Below, piece by piece: positions 58,345 to 64,000 of a stretch of 64,000 nucleotides of DNA. The stretch's first letter is position 1. Every line of letters begins with the position of its first letter. A program made the position numbers and the translations under genes. The DNA comes from Euryodendron excelsum (lineage: Eukaryota > Streptophyta > Magnoliopsida > Ericales > Pentaphylacaceae). The notes below the pieces were generated by a model, which did no database searches, was not told the origin of the DNA, and saw only the letters and a list, made by a program, of their open reading frames with translations. The stretch is from assembly GCA_033060915.1 (NCBI GenBank), contig CM065392.1:4785501-4849500 (forward strand). The letters run 5' to 3'.

Positions 58345-59632
58345 TTGTATATTTCTTTTTTTTTTTGTAATAAAATCTTATCTTGCTTACTAAAACAGAA
58401 AAAAAAGTACAGATGAAGGTTTAAACAACATTGTATTGATTCCTCCCCCCGCGGCGCGGAAAACCCATACCGAAGCCAATAGATTCTCAATGATGTGTCA
58501 CAGCGTATGTGTCGTGGGTGTCTAAACCTTCCAAACTCCATAAGAGGCAAAAGTCTCATCCATATTGAGCTGCCCATTAGTGATCACTGCATACTAATCC
58601 AAACATACCCTATTGTTATAGATTGGCAGATCGGGCACTACACGGTAACAATAATGCGACTTGCCATGATCATACGTAGGGAAAATAACCCGTGAGGCGA
58701 AAGTCCTTCCAAACTCAAACATCGAAACATAAGAATATGCGCTCATTCAGGAGCTATCCATAATGCCTCGCACATCATTTCAAACTCCGTCCTCCGATAC
58801 TCAAGCCTTTCGGCTAACCCAAGCTGAAGGCGATAGCAACGCCATTCTCAAATGCGCGCACACATAATAAACAATATGCTTAGCGGTAGTCCCTCTCGTA
58901 ACACAAGCAATATAGTCATGTGCAACCAGACATACGCATGAGCCAAGTCTCACCCATTAGGCATGACATCTCCATCTATGAAGCTCTTAGCGCTCCGCCT
59001 CAAGGTTGCCCGCAAGAATAGGCACAATTAAATAGCAACCGATAGCCTACAACATAGTGCCACGCGACACCAATGCTAGCCAAACCAAGCGACCGTGTGC
59101 ACAAGCTTGAACCTAATGCGCAAGTGCACACGAGACACAAGGCATGCAAGTGTGAACACCGAGGCCCAATCCGTCATGAACATAAGCCTCGAAACGATAT
59201 GAATGCGACATAGTGGGTGCGTATGTCACAACCCCATCCTCGACGCCAATGCCCAACATCTGCCTCACTGGACACAATGCCGCCCATATAGTCCCTTGAC
59301 TAGCATTAGAACTGTAGCCACGTGTCACAGTCGGCCCCCAAGTCTCGCCCACTCCCTTGGGGGACTCACTTGAATGCTGTCCCTTTGGGTAGCACTAGGG
59401 GATGGTAGAGTCAATACCAAGACCCCCTCTTATAATAATATTCTGAGTCATCTCCAAACTGATAGGAGGAAATATCGTTCCCCCTCGAAAAGTCATAATC
59501 CATATATTCAATAAATATGAAAAATATAAATTACGAGATTATCATGCCACCGACCAACCATGCTCAAACATGCCTCACGCTAAGATCCTTCGAGATCCTG
59601 AACGTGCCACGAGTGGTAACCCGTGACACCTA
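58345..59632. repeat. GC-richer block of unknown identity, retrotransposon-like
   Basis: About 1.2 kb whose base composition and CpG content differ sharply from the AT-rich surroundings. It ends near 59629 with GAGTGGTAACCCGTGACA, like an LTR terminus (inverse TGTCACGGG). Inside are phrases such as ACGTGTCACAGTCGGCCCCC and CTTGGGGGACTC (about 59324 and 59360). No frame over 82 codons is convincing. A decayed LTR-element fragment is the best guess; the left end and target duplication were not found. Confidence 0.4.
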
Positions 59633-59999
59633 TAGATAGCAAAATGACCTTTGCTGGTTCCAAAGGCTTTATATACCTTTTTGGAAATGTTTTCATTGAA
59701 GACACCTGCGGCTTGGAAATCTTAAAATCAAAGCTATGATCCACTTCTTCCCGTGCTAGAGTGATTATATATTAGGGCCACCAATAGTGATCCCATTTCA
59801 AAATTTTTTTTTTCTCTTGACCTTTAGGGAAATTATGGACTAAAGTCTCAAAATATGTTTGTTGCATGAAACCAAAGTATTGCAGGTTTTATTTTTCCTA
59901 CGGGGCATTTAGCCCTTCGACATACTACTCTCTTGAATTTGTGCTGGGTTAATGCATGAAATATGTTAATTTCATACATTGCATGAATGATGGAGTCGA
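59633..59999. other. Intergenic DNA, no gene seen
   Basis: AT-rich; no recognised feature. Confidence 0.4.
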
Positions 60000-60062
60000 G
60001 ATGAATCGAACTAGAAGCTCGTGCTTAGCACAAGGTCCAGCCGATCACTGAGCCATGCTTGC
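60000..60062 (-). mobile_element. SINE-like tRNA-derived fragment
   Basis: On the minus strand 'ATGGCTCAGTGATCGGCTGG' resembles a Pol III A box and 'TCTAGTTCGATTCATC' a B box about 35 bases downstream. It is too degenerate at the acceptor end to be a tRNA gene. A poly-A tail was not found. Confidence 0.45.
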
Positions 60063-61940
60063 GGTTAGCATTGCGAGTTGATGATCATTAGAATTAAGTT
60101 CTTGAAATTGAGTATGGATTGATTTTGTAATAATATGTTGACACAGTGATTTGTTAATTATCTGTGCATCAAGACCTCCCATATCATGCAAATTAAGCTA
60201 TTACACTCCTACTAATTTTGCAAGTTACCACATATTGAGTAATTCTTCTCTTATTTTGTCATCGTTCATATCTGTCACCAGCAAATAACAAAGAAAAGAG
60301 TGAAAAAACTGAATTGGGTTTAGTCCATTATTTACATTCACTATCCTTCATGTTTCTCCATTTGCGCCAGTCAATAGCCATATCAAACATTTATTTTGCA
60401 ATCATTTTTAATACTTCCTTGATCATAAGTGTTTATTGAATTTTCTCCACAAAAAAAAAAAGTGTTATTGAAGATAAAAACATTAAAAAAAAAAATGATT
60501 AACATAGTTTAGACATGTACAATAAATATTAGCAAGTGCTCCAAGGATATTGTAAGGAATAAAAAGGTCTAAATTAACTTGTATCGAGATAACAAAGAGA
60601 GACTATGGTGCGGTTGATTGAAATTATGACTCTTGATAGAGCAATATGGCTAAACAAGATCCACACAACCGACCCCAAATAATTGAGAAAACCTTAGCCG
60701 AGTTGAGTTTACACTTCTTTAGGATTATGCTACAATGGTTTTAGTCATTTGTGGTAGAGAAATATGTTCCTGCTCTCATGCCCAAATTTCTCTTTTCAAT
60801 CATTTTTCTTTAGTTCAAAAAATAGGAAGAAGGGCAGAAATGAGAGGGAATTGCGGCTTGTCATTAACTATAACAGCTAATTATAATAGCCATTAACGAA
60901 GTTTCTCTGATCATCGACATTCAAATACTGATTTTAATGTCAAATTTAAATTAGTTCCATCAATTCAAATGATCCTTCGCGGTGACTTCATAATGTAATA
61001 AATTATTAAAGATATTGGAATTCCACTTAAATAACTACCAACTCAACCATAGGCCTCACTAGAAGTACTTATTTACTAATTTTTTTAATATGGTCTTCAC
61101 TCGGAGTACTAGTGCATTATATTTTTTTTATAGTATTGGACATATTGACTCTCTGTCTCTCTCTCTCATTTTCAGGGCTTAGAGAAATGGTCCTCTGGAC
61201 ATGAAAGGGGCATAAGTTCCACTTTTCTACAAATACATGCACTTGGATGAAAAGCAAATCAAGATAGGAAGAGGGGAGCCCTTCACTGCTGCTTTGGATG
61301 TGTAGGACATTGATTTCAGTCTTCTCCAACTGCCCTTCAAAATCAGCATAATGGACAAAGATTTGGAGGCAAAAACCCAAAATGAATCCTCCCCGAAACA
61401 AAGGGAACTTTCATTGTGGTGGTAGGCCAAGTTGTGCAAATGAGGACTTCTTTCGAACACATCTCATTCTCCTATGAACGTGACATTAAAATATGGCTGG
61501 TTTGGCTCCCTTTCTTGGGTACCAAACTGGGTCTCACCATCCCATCATGGCACGCATGGAAAGACCTCATTGTTTAGGTAGCCTCAATCACAAGATTGGT
61601 TTTGTGTTTTTTTTGTTTTGGTTGGACTTCCTAGAAAAATAACGGTAGTAATAGTTGAGTGGTCTCTATTAAAAAACGCTTGGATGTGCATGTAGCCAGT
61701 GCCCACCAGACCAGATAATTTGGATGATGGGGCCCATCCCAAGAGGTACTAACTAGGTCAAAATGCAACCAAATGGGATGACTTCAACCGTTGGATTAAT
61801 CCTCAATTTCATTGATGGATATAAAATGTTGAATGAAGAAATGAAATAGATTACAAGAGCATTGACAGCGTGCTTGTCTGGTTGCTTAGAAAATGAAGCA
61901 ATAATGACTAGGAAAATCTTAATTTAGTCGTTGTACGTAC
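60063..61940. other. Intergenic DNA, no gene seen
   Basis: AT-rich with poly-A tracts (60451-60461, 60485-60495) and a short CT microsatellite (61153-61165). The minus-strand frames at 61117-61460 show no domain. Confidence 0.4.
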
Positions 61941-61944
61941 GTTG

Positions 61945-62606
61945 TGTGAAAGCATGTCACTTTACATGGGTCCTACCTAACGTGATTCGTCATGACGCTC
62001 ATTCGGGATGCTGAATGGCACGCGCTCATGACTTGCGCGTTCGGAACGCCGAACAGAACGCACAAACGAGTTACTCTCATGATGTCATAGGCGCTTAGTG
62101 CGCGCCTTGGCAGCATTGAGATACGTTGCCTAAGTTAAGAGACAGCTTGGAAGCATGTTCGGACAATTCGTTCGACACTTGGCGAGAATCTTGGGATCAA
62201 AGTAGTTCGGTGGCTTAGGCGAAGATGTTGCCTCGGTGAGCGAGACCCCAACGTGGAATCACACCGCCTTCAGGCCAGTTCTACTGAGAGAGAGAGATCA
62301 CTTCATATTGGACTCTCAATCCTTATCAGGAATGACTTTATAGGTGAGTATGCTTATGGATAGGCCTTATTGTCTAGGAGTCCCTATCCTATTCGGACTG
62401 TGGCGGGAGGCTTTATATAAGGCCACTATGTGTTCCTGAGGAGAGGACGTCTTTTGGACGAGTCTAGGCTAAACGTTACTTATTCCTCCATTGTCTCTGT
62501 CTCTCTTTCATTTGAATTGCTTTAACCTTCATCCAACCCTTCTTGATTCCCCCGAGCATCCTTGACATGATCTGTGACTCCACACCAACCTTAACGAAAC
62601 ACGTTC
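61945..62606 (+). mobile_element. Possible solo LTR
   Basis: A GC-richer unit starting (T)GTGTGAAAGCATG and ending CTTAACGAAAC(A), with an ACGTT word on both sides (about 61940 and 62603). TTTATATAA at 62412-62420 sits 3' of centre as a U3/R TATA box would, and is followed by a 'GGAGAGGACGTC' stretch. Boundaries do not show the usual TG/CA plus TSD cleanly, so this is tentative. Confidence 0.35.
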
Positions 62607-62759
62607 ATACAGTCCTCTTTGTTTAATGTATATTTAGTTTTGTCTCTTTAAATTGAACACTCCTCAATATTGTTTCTTATCTCTCATTTATGTCCCATTT
62701 CTAAAACTCTTTCATATGTTTTTCTCTATGTGCCCTTATGCCCTTTTCATAATATTTAT

Positions 62760-63542
62760 GCTATGTTTGCTGTAAGGGAATATAATGGAATAGAATGATC
62801 ATTCTTACTTTCATTTTTATTTCTTTTTTTTGGTACAACTATTTAAAGGTAGAATGACCATTTCCATAAAATGATCATTTTCACATTTTGTTAAAATGAC
62901 CATTCTCTATTTTAAGAGTGAGAATGACCATTTCATTTCTACATGAAACAACATAAAACAAAACTTAGTAAGATTTTTGTTGTCAAATTTCTTTTAAAAA
63001 ATATAAAACATGTTTGATAATTATTTTTTTGGTTTTAAAATTTTTTTAAATTTAAAATTTAAAATTTTAACAAACTTAAAAAGTTAAAAATTCTCACCAT
63101 CATCGCTACCACTAACCATCACCATCGTCTACTGTCAGCCATAATTACCCGTCATCCACCGATACTGTTACTCCCCATCGCCATTACCGTCCTACTACCA
63201 CCACCCATCATTGGCAATCGCTGCCACCCCACCACCACTGCCGTCATCGCCACCAACCATCACCGTCACCCTGCCACCAATCACCGTTGCCGCTGCCATT
63301 ACCGCTATTATAAATGCTTAATAATATTTAATAATTAAATAATATATATCACTAATATTTTGTATAGACATAATATTAAATTTTATATCACACATAAATT
63401 TCATTCTATTCTATTCTAACATTGTTCATTGGTCTTACCAAACAAGAGAATGAGAATAACAATTTTATTCCATTCCATTCTCATTCTCATTCCATTTCCA
63501 TTCTCATTTCATTTTTTTTCATTCTCTTATAACAAACATAGC
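62760..63542. mobile_element. MITE with long degenerate TIRs and a CAC/GCC-rich core
   Basis: Left end GCTATGTTTGCTGTAAGGGA and right end ...TCTTATAACAAACATAGC are inverse. ATTCC/GGAAT words continue inward for over 60 bp on both sides. The centre (63090-63310) is an unrelated, GC-richer, ACC/ATC/GCC trinucleotide-rich tract. hAT- or PIF-like ancestry is possible; target duplication is unclear. Confidence 0.6.
63090..63310. repeat. Decayed trinucleotide tract (CAC/CAT/GCC) within the MITE
   Basis: About 220 bp with strong 3-base periodicity in words such as ACCATCACCGTCACC and GCCACCAATCACC. It is imperfect and clearly distinct from the AT-rich flanks. Confidence 0.7.
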
Positions 63543-64000
63543 CATACACTATATGTAATGCTGAGAAAGATTCTTTTAGTCGATAAATTAATTAATAGGT
63601 AATCTAAATAAACAAATGAATTATGTACGTGTTCTTGGCCTCATGGTCTGTACTTCAAAATTAATTCCACTACTCCGTCGTCAATCAAATGCAACCAAGT
63701 ATCTAGACATCTGAACATTCAAAATCATACATTTAACAGACAAGTTGATTACAAAAACTTGGTCATTTGAAATCACAAAAGCTTCAATACATTACTAAGA
63801 TATAATTAGTAGCTCAAAAAAGTCATAAGTAATTTTTCATATTAATCTCACAACAAAAAAGTGACATACAAACAAAATAGTAAAAAATGAATGAGCAGCA
63901 TTTGATTAGAGAAATCACATTGCATACCATTCGAAGTTTTTATAATTGTTCAACATATAAATTAAGAAAGAGAAATAATATTCAAATTAAGAAAACAAGA
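63543..64000. other. Intergenic DNA to the window end
   Basis: AT-rich, no recognisable feature. Confidence 0.4.

Noticed and set aside
60000..60062. tRNA gene on the minus strand
   Set aside because: Only A- and B-box-like words are present; no cloverleaf with paired acceptor stem could be drawn, so a SINE scrap is preferred.

Overview
The window is nuclear DNA of a flowering plant, most likely a eudicot. It is AT-rich, genes are sparse, introns carry plant-type GT/AG signals, and most of the sequence is made of nested, decayed LTR retrotransposons, MITEs, SINE/LINE scraps and microsatellites. It also holds a nuclear copy of part of a plastid gene. The species cannot be named from the sequence alone.

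Two genes look functional. One is an intronless DYW-class pentatricopeptide-repeat (PPR) protein at 29005-30861 (+), recognisable as the MEF1-type mitochondrial RNA-editing factor. The other is an ankyrin plus tandem CCCH zinc-finger protein at 51084-53300 (-), related to Arabidopsis C3H30/OXS2. It has a 1.4-kb intron in its 5' leader and two upstream ORFs. A third gene, a TRF-like Myb/PHD protein at 3431-6408 (-), keeps its exon layout but has two in-frame stops, two frameshifts, a lost zinc ligand, a non-GT donor and no second half of its Myb domain, so it is called a pseudogene.

Layout: 1-3.4 kb, repeats and a MITE with a 9-bp target duplication. 3.4-6.4 kb, the TRF-like pseudogene. 7.8-10.5 kb, a MITE, a repeat and the plastid rps4 fragment. 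11.0-15.4 kb, an old solo LTR (TSD AGCAT) split by a SIRE-like solo LTR (TSD AAATA). 17.4-24.7 kb, a solo LTR of about 4.7 kb (TSD TATAT), itself split by a 2.5-kb LTR (TSD GTCAT) of the same family as the 11-kb element. 25.8-28.3 kb, a two-LTR, gag-only element whose LTRs carry heat-shock-element-like arrays upstream of a TATA box. 29.0-30.9 kb, the MEF1-like gene. 35.6-42.6 kb, a degraded Ty1/copia element on the minus strand. 43.55-48.35 kb, a second copy of the giant solo LTR in inverted orientation (TSD ATAGG), which preserves the empty site of the 2.5-kb insertion. 51-55 kb, the CCCH gene. 55-64 kb, intergenic DNA with a tiny LINE insertion, a SINE-like scrap, a GC-richer repeat block and a MITE.

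The genes form no operon or pathway; all are single transcription units between repeats. I found no new multi-gene system. The observations most worth a second look are the nested target-site-verified solo LTRs, a hairpin-bearing 208-bp triplicate in the giant LTR, the heat-shock-like LTR arrays, a possible self-complementary primer site in the copia element, and the uORF arrangement of the CCCH gene.
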